Position numbers and translations under genes: made by a program. A model generated the notes under the pieces. That model had not been told where the DNA came from. It saw only the letters and a program-made list of their open reading frames with translations, and did no database searches. 64,000 bases of DNA, taken from Roseateles sp. DAIF2. Lineage in GTDB: Bacteria; Pseudomonadota; Gammaproteobacteria; Burkholderiales; Burkholderiaceae_C. This document shows, piece by piece, positions 10,645 to 19,291 of this stretch; position 1 is the stretch's first letter; the number at the start of each line of letters is the position of its first letter. The stretch lies in contig NZ_CP049919.1 of assembly GCF_015624425.1 (NCBI RefSeq), positions 2,542,001 through 2,606,000 of the forward strand, read 5' to 3'.

Positions 10645-11619
10645 TTATCCGGGCAGCTCGTGGATCGAGGGCAGGCCCGGCAGGCCGCGGGCGGCACGCA
10701 CGGCGCGCAGCACCGCGCGGGCGGTCACCTCGGCGGCCAGCGGGCCGAGCAGGCGCAGATCGCCCGCGGGCGTCTCGGCGCCGCCGGTGGCGAGGGCGAA
10801 GATCACGTCGCCATCGCTGACGGTGTGGACCGGGTTGATGCAGCGGGCCAGGCCGTCATGCGCCATCTGCGCCAGCTTGGTGGCCGCGGCCTTGTCCAGG
10901 CGTGCATTGGTGGCGACGATGCCCAGGGTCGTCGCGGTGCCGGCCAGCGGCACCTGCGGTAGCTCGCCGCGCTGCAGGGCCGCGATCATGCCCAGCGGCC
11001 GGCCGTCCGCGCCGCGCGCGCCGGCCAGCAGGACGCCGCTGGCGGGATCGATGATGTCGCCGATCGCGTTGACGACGACCAGCGCGCCCAGCGTGACGCC
11101 GCCCACCGTCAGGGACGCGCTGCCGATGCCGCCTTTCATCGCGCGCGCGATACCCAGCAGCTTGCCGATGGTGGCGCCGGCGCCGGCGCCGACATTGCCT
11201 TCGGCCGGCGGCGCGGTGCTGGCGGCCTCGCAGGCGGCATAGCCGGCCGCGGCATCGGGCGTGATGGCCGGGTCGCCCAGCCAGAGGTCGAAGATCACCG
11301 CGCCGGGCACGATGGGCACGCGCGCCGGCCCGACCGGGAAGCCATGGCCGCGCTCGGCCAGCCAGCGCATCACGCCGCCGGCCGCATCCAGGCCAAAGGC
11401 GCTGCCGCCGGCCAGCAGCAGGGCATGCACCCGGTCCACCGTGTTCTCCGGTGCCAGCAGATCGGTCTCGCGCGTGCCGGGCGCCGCGCCGCGCACATCG
11501 ACGCCGGCCACTGCGCCCTGTTCGCACAACAGCACGCTGCAGCCGGTGGGGCGCTGCGTCGAGGTCCAGTGGCCGATCTTCAGGCCGGGGATGTCGCAGA
11601 TGCTGTCGTCGATCGGCAT
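10645..11619 (-). CDS. P1-family (DmpA/NylC-like) N-terminal-nucleophile peptidase
   Basis: 324 residues of the S58/P1 peptidase family, which includes aminopeptidase DmpA and the nylon-oligomer hydrolase NylC. Family blocks are clear: GLKIGHWT near the start, LLLAGGSAFGLDAAGGV (68-84), GNVGAGAGATIGK (141-153) and AHDGLARCINPVHT. Members activate themselves by cleavage before a Thr/Ser nucleophile. The expected site is around Thr230 in GTATTLGIVATNA, where the residue before it is Ala229 rather than the Asn I would expect; DmpA uses Gly-Ser, so variation is known. No signal peptide. It sits between the DUF3617 gene (16-base gap) and rsuA (7-base gap). Confidence 0.85.
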   Translation of the reverse strand: MPIDDSICDIPGLKIGHWTSTQRPTGCSVLLCEQGAVAGVDVRGAAPGTRETDLLAPENTVDRVHALLLAGGSAFGLDAAGGVMRWLAERGHGFPVGPARVPIVPGAVIFDLWLGDPAITPDAAAGYAACEAASTAPPAEGNVGAGAGATIGKLLGIARAMKGGIGSASLTVGGVTLGALVVVNAIGDIIDPASGVLLAGARGADGRPLGMIAALQRGELPQVPLAGTATTLGIVATNARLDKAAATKLAQMAHDGLARCINPVHTVSDGDVIFALATGGAETPAGDLRLLGPLAAEVTARAVLRAVRAARGLPGLPSIHELPG

Positions 11620-11635
11620 GGCAGAGAGGACAAGC

Positions 11636-12202
11636 TCAGCGCGGCTGCGGCTTCAGGCCGCCGCAGTCCGCGCCCAGCCAGCGGGCGTCGCCGCTGACCT
11701 GGGTGGTCTCGGCCTTGCCGCCGCGCTGATGCGTGATGCGGGTGCGGCTGCTGAAACCCTCGCCATTGGCGCGCAGGGTGACCTCGCTGTCGCCCTCGGC
11801 GGCCGGGTCGGTGCAGCGGAAGCGGGTGTTGATGGTGTTGCCGCTGCGCTGGCTGTCATGCTGGCATTTGCCCTTGTCCAGCATCGGTGGTTGGTTGCGC
11901 GCGGCCTGTTCCGGGCTGATGCAGATCTTCACCGCCATGCCGCCGCCACCGCCTCCGCTCATGTCCAGGCTGATGCCGCGCGAGGCCATCATCTGCTCCA
12001 TCGCCTGGCGCTGCTCGGGCGGCATCGCGGCCATGCGCTGCTGGGCCTCGGCCATCTGCTTCTGGCGCTGCGGGTCGAGCTGCTGTGGCTGTTGGCGAAT
12101 CTCCCAGAGGCCCGGCTTCATCGCGGCCTGGGCCGCGGCCGGCAGGGCGGGACTCAGCAGCGCGATCAGCAGGGTCGGGAGCAGGGCATTGCGGATGGCC
12201 AT
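11636..12202 (-). CDS. Secreted DUF3617-family protein
   Basis: 188 residues with an N-terminal signal peptide (NALLPTLLIALLSPALPAAAQA, cleavage after about residue 25). MKPGLWEI after the signal and the paired cysteines in KICIS, KCQHD, FRCTD and ADCGG fit the periplasmic DUF3617 family, which is small and of unknown function. A Gln/Met-rich stretch (about 40-70) precedes a glycine run. It is the first gene of the apparent DUF3617-P1 peptidase-rsuA transcript. Confidence 0.8.
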   Translation of the reverse strand: MAIRNALLPTLLIALLSPALPAAAQAAMKPGLWEIRQQPQQLDPQRQKQMAEAQQRMAAMPPEQRQAMEQMMASRGISLDMSGGGGGGMAVKICISPEQAARNQPPMLDKGKCQHDSQRSGNTINTRFRCTDPAAEGDSEVTLRANGEGFSSRTRITHQRGGKAETTQVSGDARWLGADCGGLKPQPR

Positions 12203-12238
12203 GGCAGGGTCTCCCAGAGAGCAAAAGAGGAAGAAGGA

Positions 12239-12271
12239 ATCCCGCCGCGAGCCGCTGGGCCCGGGCGGGAT
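12239..12271 (-). terminator. Terminator of the acyl-CoA dehydrogenase operon
   Basis: Inverted repeat ATCCCGCC (12239-12246) and GGCGGGAT (12264-12271) with a GC-rich loop that can pair further. On the minus strand it is followed by TCCTTCTTCCTCTTTTGC. It lies 18 bases past the stop of the PimD-like gene, so it likely ends the pimC-pimD transcript before the DUF3617 gene. Confidence 0.6.
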
Positions 12272-12289
12272 CAGTGTAGCGCCGGCGGC

Positions 12290-13399
12290 TCAGGCGAAGA
12301 CGCCGGCGCTGTCCTGCATGCGGGCGCTGACCTCGGCCAGGTGGTGCAGGCTGTCGCCGAACTGCATCTCCATCGTGGTCAGGCGCTTGAAGTAGTGGCT
12401 GCCGATGTACTCGTCGGTGACGCCGATGCCGCCATGCAGCTGGGTGCATTGCTGGCCGACGAAGCGCATCGACTGGCCCAGCTGCAGCTTGGCCTGCGAC
12501 AGGGCGCGGCGGCGCGCGGCATCCGGCTCGCCCAGCTTGAGCGTGGCGAAGTAGCTCATCGAGCGCGCCAGCTCCAGCTGCATCTTGATGTCCGCCATGC
12601 GGTGGCGCAGGGCCTGGAAGCTGGCGATCGCGACGCCGAATTGCTTGCGCGTGTTGAGGTAGTCGGCGGTCAGCAGCACCAGCTTGTCCATCGCGCCGAC
12701 GGCCTCGGCGCACAGCGCCGCGATGCCGATGTCCACCGCCAGTTCCAGCACGGCCAGGCCCTGCTCGGGGCCGACCAGCAGGGTGGCGGGGGCCTGGTCC
12801 AGGCTCAGCTCGGCGGCGCGGGACCCGTCCTGCAGCGCATAGGGGCGGGTCGCGACGCCCGCCGCGCCGCGTTCGACCAGGAACAGCGCGATGCCGCCGC
12901 CGGTCTGCGCCGGGACGATGAAGGCGTCGGCCTGGTCGCCCGCTGGCACCAGGCTCTTGGCGCCGCTAAGCTTCGAGCCCTCGGCGCGGGTCGCGACCCG
13001 GTCGAGCCGGTAGCGGGCGCCGCGCTCCTGGTGCGCCAGCACGACCAGGGCCTCGCCGCCGGCGATCTTCGGCAGCCAGGCTGCGCGAACCTCGGCGCCG
13101 GCATGGGCCAGCACCGCCGGCGCGATCAGCCCGGCCTGAGCATAGGGCTCCAGCACCAGGCCGCGGCCCAGTTCCTCCATCACGACCATGGCCTCGACCG
13201 GGCCGAAACCCATGCCACCCTGGTCCTCGGGCACGGCCAGGGCCGTCAGGCCGAGGCCGACCAGGCCGTCCCAGGCCGCGCGGTCGAAGCCGCCGACCTT
13301 GACGATGGTCTGGCGGCGCTCGAAGCCATAGTCCTTGTCCACCCAACGCTGCACCGCGTCGCGCAGTGATTGCTGGTCTTCGCTGAAATCGAAATCCAT
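12290..13399 (-). CDS. Acyl-CoA dehydrogenase, PimD-like small subunit
   Basis: 369 residues, FAD-dependent acyl-CoA dehydrogenase. It starts MDFDFSEDQQSLRDAV, the characteristic N-terminus of the small subunit of pimeloyl-CoA dehydrogenase (PimD), and has the family blocks VPEDQGGMGFGPVEAMVVMEELGR (about 57-80, listed as its span) and LHGGIGVTDEY near 330. Pimeloyl-CoA dehydrogenases oxidise dicarboxylyl-CoA thioesters, but many homologues act on other acyl-CoAs, so the substrate is uncertain. The start at 13399 gives the conserved MDFDF terminus. It follows the large-subunit gene by 13 bases and probably forms a heteromer with it. Confidence 0.88.
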   Translation of the reverse strand: MDFDFSEDQQSLRDAVQRWVDKDYGFERRQTIVKVGGFDRAAWDGLVGLGLTALAVPEDQGGMGFGPVEAMVVMEELGRGLVLEPYAQAGLIAPAVLAHAGAEVRAAWLPKIAGGEALVVLAHQERGARYRLDRVATRAEGSKLSGAKSLVPAGDQADAFIVPAQTGGGIALFLVERGAAGVATRPYALQDGSRAAELSLDQAPATLLVGPEQGLAVLELAVDIGIAALCAEAVGAMDKLVLLTADYLNTRKQFGVAIASFQALRHRMADIKMQLELARSMSYFATLKLGEPDAARRRALSQAKLQLGQSMRFVGQQCTQLHGGIGVTDEYIGSHYFKRLTTMEMQFGDSLHHLAEVSARMQDSAGVFA

Positions 13400-13412
13400 G
13401 ATGTCGGCCTCC

Positions 13413-14591
13413 TCAGCCCAGCACCGTCTGCGCGACGATATTGCGTTGCACTTCGTTCGAGCCGCCGTAGATCGTGGTCTTGCGGTAGTTGAAGTAATGG
13501 CTGGCCAGCGGCGCGCAATGGGCGGCGCCGACATGGTCGCCCTGCCAGCCAGCCTCCATCGCCTCGAAGACGAAGGGCAGGGCATAGGGGCCGGCGGCCA
13601 GCATCATCAGCTCGGTGTAGCGCTGCTGGATCTCGCTGCCGCGGATCTTCAAGAGGCCCGCCACGTCCAGCGACTGCTTGCCGGACTTCTCGGCCGACAG
13701 CACGCGCAGGACCATCATCTCCAGCGCGACGATGGCCACCTCCAGCAGCGCGATCTGGTCGCGGAAGCGGCTGTCATCGAGGACGCCCTCGGCCTTGGCG
13801 ATGCGCTTCAGGCGCTCCAGCTCGCGCTTGGCGCGGTTCACGTCGGCGATATTGGTGCGCTCATGGGCCAGCAGGTATTTCGCGTAGGTCCAGCCCTTGT
13901 TCTCCTCGCCGACCAAGTTCTCGGCGGGCACCTCGACATTGTCGAAGAACACCTCGTTCACCTCATGCTCGCCGTCCAGCATGATGATCGGCCGCACCGT
14001 GATGCCGGGCGACTTCATGTCGATCAGCAGGAAGGAGATGCCGGCCTGCGGCTTGACCGTCGGGTCGGTGCGCACCAGGCAGAAGATCCAGTCGCCATGC
14101 TGGCCCAGCGTGGTCCAGGTCTTCTGGCCGTTGACGATGTAGGCGTCGCCCTGGCGCTCGGCGCGGGTCTTGACCGAGGCCAGGTCGGAGCCCGAGCCGG
14201 GCTCGCTATAGCCCTGGCTCCACCAGACCTCGCCGCTCATGATGCCGGGCAGGTGGCGCTGCTGCTGCTCGGGCGAGCCGAAGGCCATGATCACCGGCGC
14301 CACCATCACCGGGCCGAAGGGCACGACGCGCGGCGCCCCGGCCAGCGCGCATTCTTCCTCGAACAGATGGCGCTGCACTGCATTCCAGCCCGGGCCGCCG
14401 AACTGTTTGGGCCAGGCCCAGCCATGCCAGCCCTGCTTGCCCAGGATCTTGGCCCAGCGTTGCATATCGTCCTTGGACAGGCGCAGCGCGTTGTGCACCT
14501 TGTGGCTGATGTCCTTGGGCAGGTTCGCGGCCACCCATTGCCGGATCTCGGCGCGAAAGGCCAGCTCCTCCGGCGTGAAGTTCAGATCCAT
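13413..14591 (-). CDS. Acyl-CoA dehydrogenase, PimC-like large subunit
   Basis: 392 residues. MDLNFTPEELAFRAEIRQW is the N-terminus typical of PimC, the large subunit of pimeloyl-CoA dehydrogenase. The FAD/substrate blocks WWSQGYSEPGSGSDLAS and VNGQKTWTT are intact. The C-terminal IYGGSNEVQRNIVAQTVLG is the usual acyl-CoA dehydrogenase ending that contacts FAD across the dimer. First gene of a two-gene operon with the PimD-like partner. No ligase, thiolase or hydratase gene is adjacent, so the pathway cannot be read from context. Confidence 0.9.
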   Translation of the reverse strand: MDLNFTPEELAFRAEIRQWVAANLPKDISHKVHNALRLSKDDMQRWAKILGKQGWHGWAWPKQFGGPGWNAVQRHLFEEECALAGAPRVVPFGPVMVAPVIMAFGSPEQQQRHLPGIMSGEVWWSQGYSEPGSGSDLASVKTRAERQGDAYIVNGQKTWTTLGQHGDWIFCLVRTDPTVKPQAGISFLLIDMKSPGITVRPIIMLDGEHEVNEVFFDNVEVPAENLVGEENKGWTYAKYLLAHERTNIADVNRAKRELERLKRIAKAEGVLDDSRFRDQIALLEVAIVALEMMVLRVLSAEKSGKQSLDVAGLLKIRGSEIQQRYTELMMLAAGPYALPFVFEAMEAGWQGDHVGAAHCAPLASHYFNYRKTTIYGGSNEVQRNIVAQTVLG

Positions 14592-14693
14592 GCTCGTCTC
14601 CTGCCTATCGTCTTTCTACGTACTGGCAGGGTTTTAGCACGACCGTTCTATTCACGGATGTCCCGGCAGGGACAACTCGGCGGGGCAAAAGAA

Positions 14694-14713
14694 AAGCGCC
14701 CCGAAGGGCGCTT
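14694..14713 (-). terminator. Rho-independent terminator of the PEP-CTERM gene
   Basis: AAGCGCCC (14694-14701) and GGGCGCTT (14706-14713) form a perfect 8-bp stem; on the minus strand the loop is TTCG and the tail TTTTCTTTTG. It lies 21 bases beyond the stop codon of the PEP-CTERM gene. Confidence 0.88.
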
Positions 14714-14734
14714 GGTCATTCAGCTTAAAGCCGA

Positions 14735-15565
14735 TCAGGCTTGGTCGCGGCGGCGGCGCACCCAGCCGATCGCGCCCAGCGCGGCGGCGGCCAGGGTCAG
14801 GGTGGCCGGCTCCGGCACGCCGGTGCCCGGGGTCTGCGTCTTGCTCGCGGCGGCGAAGGAGAAGAGCTTGAAGTAGTCGAGCTTGCTGTCGGCGGTGGTG
14901 GTGCCGATGGTCTGGTTGTAGGCCGTGATCAGCCACCAACTGGAGCTCTCGTTGGAGCCGACCGCGTTGGCGTTGTTGAAGGTCGCGGCGGCCGAGGTGC
15001 CCACATTGAACTTGTTGGCCACCAGATCCCAGCCGTCACCTCCATTGTCCATGTCGGTCTTGATCTGCGCGGCGGTCTTGCCCAGCAGGGCAGCGGACGC
15101 ATCGCCATTGCCCACATAGCGCAGGATGGAGATGTCCGAGTCGTTGTACATCCAGCCTAGGTTCAAGCCGTTCAACTCTACCGAGCCGCTGAACTGGATC
15201 AGCACCGCATCGGTGTGATTCTTGTTGTCGATCGCGTGCTGGCTGTCGGTCGAGGTTTCGCCGGTGTCATTGACGACGCCGAATTCGGTGTTGGATGCGT
15301 AGCGGCGCAGCGAGGCCTTGTCGAAGTCGGAGCCGGAACCGTTGTAGCCGGTTGTGGACCAAGCGGTGATCGTGGCGGTCTTGCCACCGACCGTCGAGGT
15401 GCAGCCATAGGCGTTACCCATGCCGCTGCTGGTGCCGGAGGACAAGGAGCAACCCGAGACGTTCCAGTTCCAGGTGTCCGCTGCAAAGGCCGCCGGCGCG
15501 AATGTCAGGCTGGAACCCAGACAGGCCGCCAGGGATAGCCATTTCAGCGATTTCTTATGGGTCAT
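14735..15565 (-). CDS. PEP-CTERM sorting-domain surface protein
   Basis: 276 residues. A signal peptide covers about residues 1-29 (KWLSLAACLGSSLTFAPAAFAA). The mature part is Ser/Thr/Asn-rich, with two early cysteines (SGCSLSS, YGCTS), and is likely an extracellular beta-rich protein. The C-terminus is a textbook PEP-CTERM signal: VPEP at 250-253, a hydrophobic helix (LTLAAAALGAIGWV) and the basic end RRRRDQA. Exosortase would cleave there and release the protein to the outside or into the exopolysaccharide matrix. No exosortase gene is in the window. The strong terminator and own promoter region show it is monocistronic; prsT follows upstream on the same strand after 159 bases. Confidence 0.93.
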   Translation of the reverse strand: MTHKKSLKWLSLAACLGSSLTFAPAAFAADTWNWNVSGCSLSSGTSSGMGNAYGCTSTVGGKTATITAWSTTGYNGSGSDFDKASLRRYASNTEFGVVNDTGETSTDSQHAIDNKNHTDAVLIQFSGSVELNGLNLGWMYNDSDISILRYVGNGDASAALLGKTAAQIKTDMDNGGDGWDLVANKFNVGTSAAATFNNANAVGSNESSSWWLITAYNQTIGTTTADSKLDYFKLFSFAAASKTQTPGTGVPEPATLTLAAAALGAIGWVRRRRDQA

Positions 15566-15651
15566 ATAGGTCTCCGAAGCTTGCAGGCCCTTGAAAGGAC
15601 GCTTGCAGCGTAGGTAGCAAATCTCAGGCCACGGCGTCGATTCTTATGTAA

Positions 15652-15667
15652 TACAAGGACTTAGCCA
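15652..15667 (-). promoter_or_regulatory. Candidate sigma-54 promoter for the PEP-CTERM gene
   Basis: On the minus strand TGGCTAAGTCCTTGTA resembles the -24/-12 consensus TGGCAC-N5-TTGCA: the -24 GG and correct spacing are present, but the -12 GC reads GT. It would start transcription about 75 bases before the ATG at 15565. Sigma-54 with the PrsK/PrsR pair is known to drive PEP-CTERM genes in some floc-forming betaproteobacteria, which raises the prior. Confidence 0.4.
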
Positions 15668-15724
15668 TATCGACGGACTGCTCTCGGGATCCAATGTAAG
15701 CTTTTTTGACACCGCGGTATCCCC

Positions 15725-18562
15725 TCATTTAAGTGTCGTCAGCAGGGCAGTCGCGGCCATGGCGATATCCGGCGCGAGGCTGCCCTTCAGCGCCACCTCC
15801 ACCTCGCCGCGGGCCTCGGCCTTCTTGCCCATGGCGGCCAGCACGGCGCCCAGGTGGTAGCGGATCTCGGCATTGCCCGGCTCGCGCAGGCGCGCATCGC
15901 GCAGCAGTTGCAGGGCGCGGTCATGCCGGCCGGCGCGGAAATTGGCCCAACCAGCGGTGTCGATCACCAGCGGCAGGCGGGGCGCCTCGGCCAGCGCGGC
16001 CTCGGCGACCTTCAGCGCCGCGGCGTTGTCGTTCAGGCGCAGCAGCACATTGGCCTGGTTGTTCAGCAGCTCGGCGTCCTTCGGGCTCTGCTTCAGCGCG
16101 AGGTCGTAGGTCTGGCGGGCGGCGGCGAAATTGCCATGCCGGGCCTGGGTGTCGCCCAGGACCTTGCGCACGGCCAGGTCGTTCGGGCGGGTCTTCAACC
16201 ATTGCTCGGCCAGTTGCACCGCCGGCTTGCCGCCGTCCTGCAGCGACAGCAGGCGGAACAGGCGCAGCAGGCTGTCGGTCGAGGGCTGCAGTTCATGGGC
16301 CCGGCGCAGCGAGTCCAGCGCCGGGCCGACCTGGTCGCGCGCTACCTGCACATCCGCCAGCAGGCTGTGGCCCAGGGCCAGCTTGGGCTGTTGCTGCAGC
16401 ACCTGGCGGGCCAGGCGTTCGGCGGCGGCCTGATCTCCGCGCATCAGTTCGGCGCTGGATGACATGGCCAGCGCGCGGACCGAGCCCGGCTGGGTCGACA
16501 GCACCTTTTCCAGGGTGTAGGCGGCACCGGCCGCATCGCCGGCCAGCAGCTGCAGGTCGGCGACGCCGAACAGCTGCTCGGCCTGGTAGCCGGCGCGGCG
16601 GGCGGCCTGGGTCAGGCTGTTGCGGGCGCCGGCCTGGTCGCCGCCCAGCAGCTGGGCGCGGGCATAGATGAGGAGCGCGCCGGAATCCTCGGGCGTGCGG
16701 TTCAGCAGGCGCTTGGCGGCTTCCAGCGCCGGGGCGGCCTGGCCGGCGCGCAGATGCCAGGCGACCAGGGCCTGCTGGGCACGGCCGACGCCGGGGCCGA
16801 GGCCATCGACCGCCTTCTCCAGCCAGCGCAGCGCTTCCTCGGGGTTCTTGCGCTGTTCGGACAGCGAGGCCATCTCGAACAGGATGTCGGCGTTGCGGTC
16901 CTCTTCCTTCAGCAGGGCGGCCAGGCGCTTGTCGGCCTCGGCCAGCGCGCCGCTGGCGATGTCGACCCGCACCAGGCCCAGCTTGGGCTCGAGCAGGCTG
17001 CGGTCGATGTCGAGCGCGCGCTGGAAGCTGCTGCGCGCACCAGCGAAGTCGCGCGCACGGGACTTGGCGATGCCCTGCAGGGTCCAGACCGTCGGGTTGC
17101 GGCCATGCTGCTTCAGCAGGGTGTCGGCGGTGGCGATCGCCTTGGCATTCTGGCCGGCCTTCATATAGAGGCTGATCAGGTTGGTGCCGGCCTGAAGCTG
17201 GCCGGGGGCGCGCTTGAAGGCGGCCTCCAGCTCGGTCTGGCCGCTGGCCGCCTGACCGCTCTGCAGCAGGCCCAGACCCAGCACGGTGCGGAACTCCGGC
17301 GTGTCGTTGCTGCGCAGCGCCTGCTGCATCAGCGAGGTGGCCTTGGCATGCCGGCCCTGCGAGACCAGCAGCGAGGCATACATCGCCAGCGCCTGGCCGT
17401 CGCCGGGCTGGGCGCGTAGATAGGACTCCAGCACCTCGGCGGCGCGGTCGGGCTTGCCGTCGCCCAGGTAGATCTGGGCCAGCAGCTTGGCCAGCGGCGT
17501 CGGGCCGAGGGCGCGGTGCGCCGCCTCCAGATAGGGAATGGCCTTCAGCGGCTCCTTCAGCGCATGGTGGGCCATGCCGGTCAGGATCAGCATCTGCGGC
17601 CGGTAGCGGATGTACTCGATCGGCACCGGGTCCATCAACGAGGTGACCTCGTTGAGCGCGGCGTTCGCGGTCGCGGCATCGCCGGCGCGGCGCGCCAGCA
17701 GGGCCTTCAGGTAGAGCCCGCGCGGCTCGTTCGGCTCGCGCTTGAGCAGCTCGCCGATGTCGGCCGCCGCATCCTTGCCGCGGTCCAGGTCGATCAGCGC
17801 GCCGGCCCGTGCCAGCCGGGTCTCGGTATGCGCGGGGTCGAGCTGCAGCGCGCGGGCATAGGCGGCCAGAGCGGTGGCGATGTCGCCGCGCGCATGCAGC
17901 ACCGAGCCCTTCTGGTAATGCGCCTCGGCCGAGGCCGGGGTGATCGCCAGGGCCTTGTCGACCGCGACCATCGCCTCGTTGAACTGCCGGTTGCGCACCC
18001 GCAGCGGCACCTCGGCCAGCCAGACCTCGGCCGAGTCGCGGCTCAGCGCGCGCGCCTCGTCCAGCATCGCCAGGCCGTTGCGCAGGTCACCGGTATCGGC
18101 GGCGGCGGCGGCGCGCAGCAGGATCAGCTGCTGGCGCAGCGCCGGCTGCAGCCCGTTCGGATTGAGATCGGGGCGCTCCAGCAGCTGGGTCTGCTTGCCC
18201 TGGGCCGCCAGGGCCTGGGCCAGCGGGATCACGATCTCGGCCCGGTTCACGCCCAGGCGCAGCGCCTCGCCGAAGGCGATCTCGGCACCGGCCGGCTCGT
18301 TGTTGGCCAGCAGCGCGCGGCCCAGCAGCAGCTGCACCGGCAGCTGCGACTTGTCGATCTGCAGCGCGTTCTTCAGCTGGATGATCGCGCCGGCCATGTC
18401 CTTGCGCTCGTAGCGCACCAGCGCGTCCTCGTAGTAGCGCGCGGCCTTGGCGTTGTCGACCGCCCAGGCCAGCGGCGCGGCGCCCAGGCTCAGCAGCAGC
18501 GCCAGCGTGGTGGCGTGCCTGCGGGTGGGGCGTGAGGACGGGGGACGGGACATGGGGCGCAA
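15725..18562 (-). CDS. prsT: PEP-CTERM system TPR-repeat protein PrsT
   Basis: 945 residues. An N-terminal signal peptide or anchor (ATTLALLLSLGAAPLAWA) is followed by KAARYYEDALVRYERKD and then about 23 tandem TPR-like repeats to the end, an almost purely helical solenoid. This start, length and first block match PrsT, the lipoprotein-like TPR protein found in exosortase/PEP-CTERM and exopolysaccharide clusters. It is thought to act in the periplasm in polymer export or protein sorting; its exact role is not established. Here it is separated from any EPS cluster and lies beside a PEP-CTERM substrate. No Cys lipobox is visible. No terminator is evident after its stop. Confidence 0.9.
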   Translation of the reverse strand: MRPMSRPPSSRPTRRHATTLALLLSLGAAPLAWAVDNAKAARYYEDALVRYERKDMAGAIIQLKNALQIDKSQLPVQLLLGRALLANNEPAGAEIAFGEALRLGVNRAEIVIPLAQALAAQGKQTQLLERPDLNPNGLQPALRQQLILLRAAAAADTGDLRNGLAMLDEARALSRDSAEVWLAEVPLRVRNRQFNEAMVAVDKALAITPASAEAHYQKGSVLHARGDIATALAAYARALQLDPAHTETRLARAGALIDLDRGKDAAADIGELLKREPNEPRGLYLKALLARRAGDAATANAALNEVTSLMDPVPIEYIRYRPQMLILTGMAHHALKEPLKAIPYLEAAHRALGPTPLAKLLAQIYLGDGKPDRAAEVLESYLRAQPGDGQALAMYASLLVSQGRHAKATSLMQQALRSNDTPEFRTVLGLGLLQSGQAASGQTELEAAFKRAPGQLQAGTNLISLYMKAGQNAKAIATADTLLKQHGRNPTVWTLQGIAKSRARDFAGARSSFQRALDIDRSLLEPKLGLVRVDIASGALAEADKRLAALLKEEDRNADILFEMASLSEQRKNPEEALRWLEKAVDGLGPGVGRAQQALVAWHLRAGQAAPALEAAKRLLNRTPEDSGALLIYARAQLLGGDQAGARNSLTQAARRAGYQAEQLFGVADLQLLAGDAAGAAYTLEKVLSTQPGSVRALAMSSSAELMRGDQAAAERLARQVLQQQPKLALGHSLLADVQVARDQVGPALDSLRRAHELQPSTDSLLRLFRLLSLQDGGKPAVQLAEQWLKTRPNDLAVRKVLGDTQARHGNFAAARQTYDLALKQSPKDAELLNNQANVLLRLNDNAAALKVAEAALAEAPRLPLVIDTAGWANFRAGRHDRALQLLRDARLREPGNAEIRYHLGAVLAAMGKKAEARGEVEVALKGSLAPDIAMAATALLTTLK

Positions 18563-18634
18563 CCCTTGCGTAGGCGGAACCGGGCGATCATAAGGTCAGC
18601 CCCGCCGCGCCCTGGGGCTCGCCCACCCCTCAAG

Positions 18635-19282
18635 TCAGTAGCGCAGGTCCAGAGTCATTAAATCGTTCTCGCGCCGCATCTGGAAGCGGTTCAGGAAGCT
18701 GTTGCCCAGCAGCACATGGCTCATCTGGCCGGGCACGACGATCGCGTCGACATGGCGCAGCTCGACATCGCCGATGCGCACGCTGGACAGTTGCAGCAGG
18801 TGGGCCGTGACCACGCCGTTGGCGGTCTGCGTCATCACGCGGCGGCCCTCGCGGTACTTCAGGCCCATGCGCTCCGCCTCGGCCTGGGCCAGCGAGACGG
18901 AGGTGGCGCCGGTGTCGACCAGGAACTGGACCGCCTGGCCGTTGATGCTGCCCTGGGCGACGAAATGGCCGCCGGGCCCGGCGGACAGCACGATCTGGCG
19001 GCCCGCGCCGGTGGTCGCGCCGCCGCCGACCCGGCCGGGCGAGGCGCCCAACTGCAGGCTCAGGCGGCGTCCGCCGTCCAGCTCGACGGTGGCGCTGTCG
19101 CCCTCCAACGCCAGCAGCTTGACGCCACGCACGCGCTGGCCCAGCGACACGGTGCTGGGCTGGCCATCGATCAGCAGCAGCGCGGCCTTCTGGCCCAGGC
19201 TGCCGTTGAAGCTGACCGATTGGGCGAGCGCGGTGGCGCCCATGACGAGGCCTGCGGAAAGCAGGGCGAGGGCGCGCCGCAC
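18635..19282 (-). CDS. Periplasmic retropepsin-like aspartic protease (clan AA)
   Basis: 215 residues. A signal peptide (about 1-20) is followed by an SH3-like N-terminal region and a single retropepsin domain with the catalytic LVDTGAT at 121-127 (Asp123) and the late VLLGNSFLNRF block. This matches the TIGR02281-type family of single-domain, dimer-forming aspartyl proteases in proteobacteria. Substrate unknown. It follows yajQ by 9 bases and is probably cotranscribed with it. Confidence 0.88.
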   Translation of the reverse strand: MRRALALLSAGLVMGATALAQSVSFNGSLGQKAALLLIDGQPSTVSLGQRVRGVKLLALEGDSATVELDGGRRLSLQLGASPGRVGGGATTGAGRQIVLSAGPGGHFVAQGSINGQAVQFLVDTGATSVSLAQAEAERMGLKYREGRRVMTQTANGVVTAHLLQLSSVRIGDVELRHVDAIVVPGQMSHVLLGNSFLNRFQMRRENDLMTLDLRY

Positions 19283-19291
19283 GGCTTGCCT

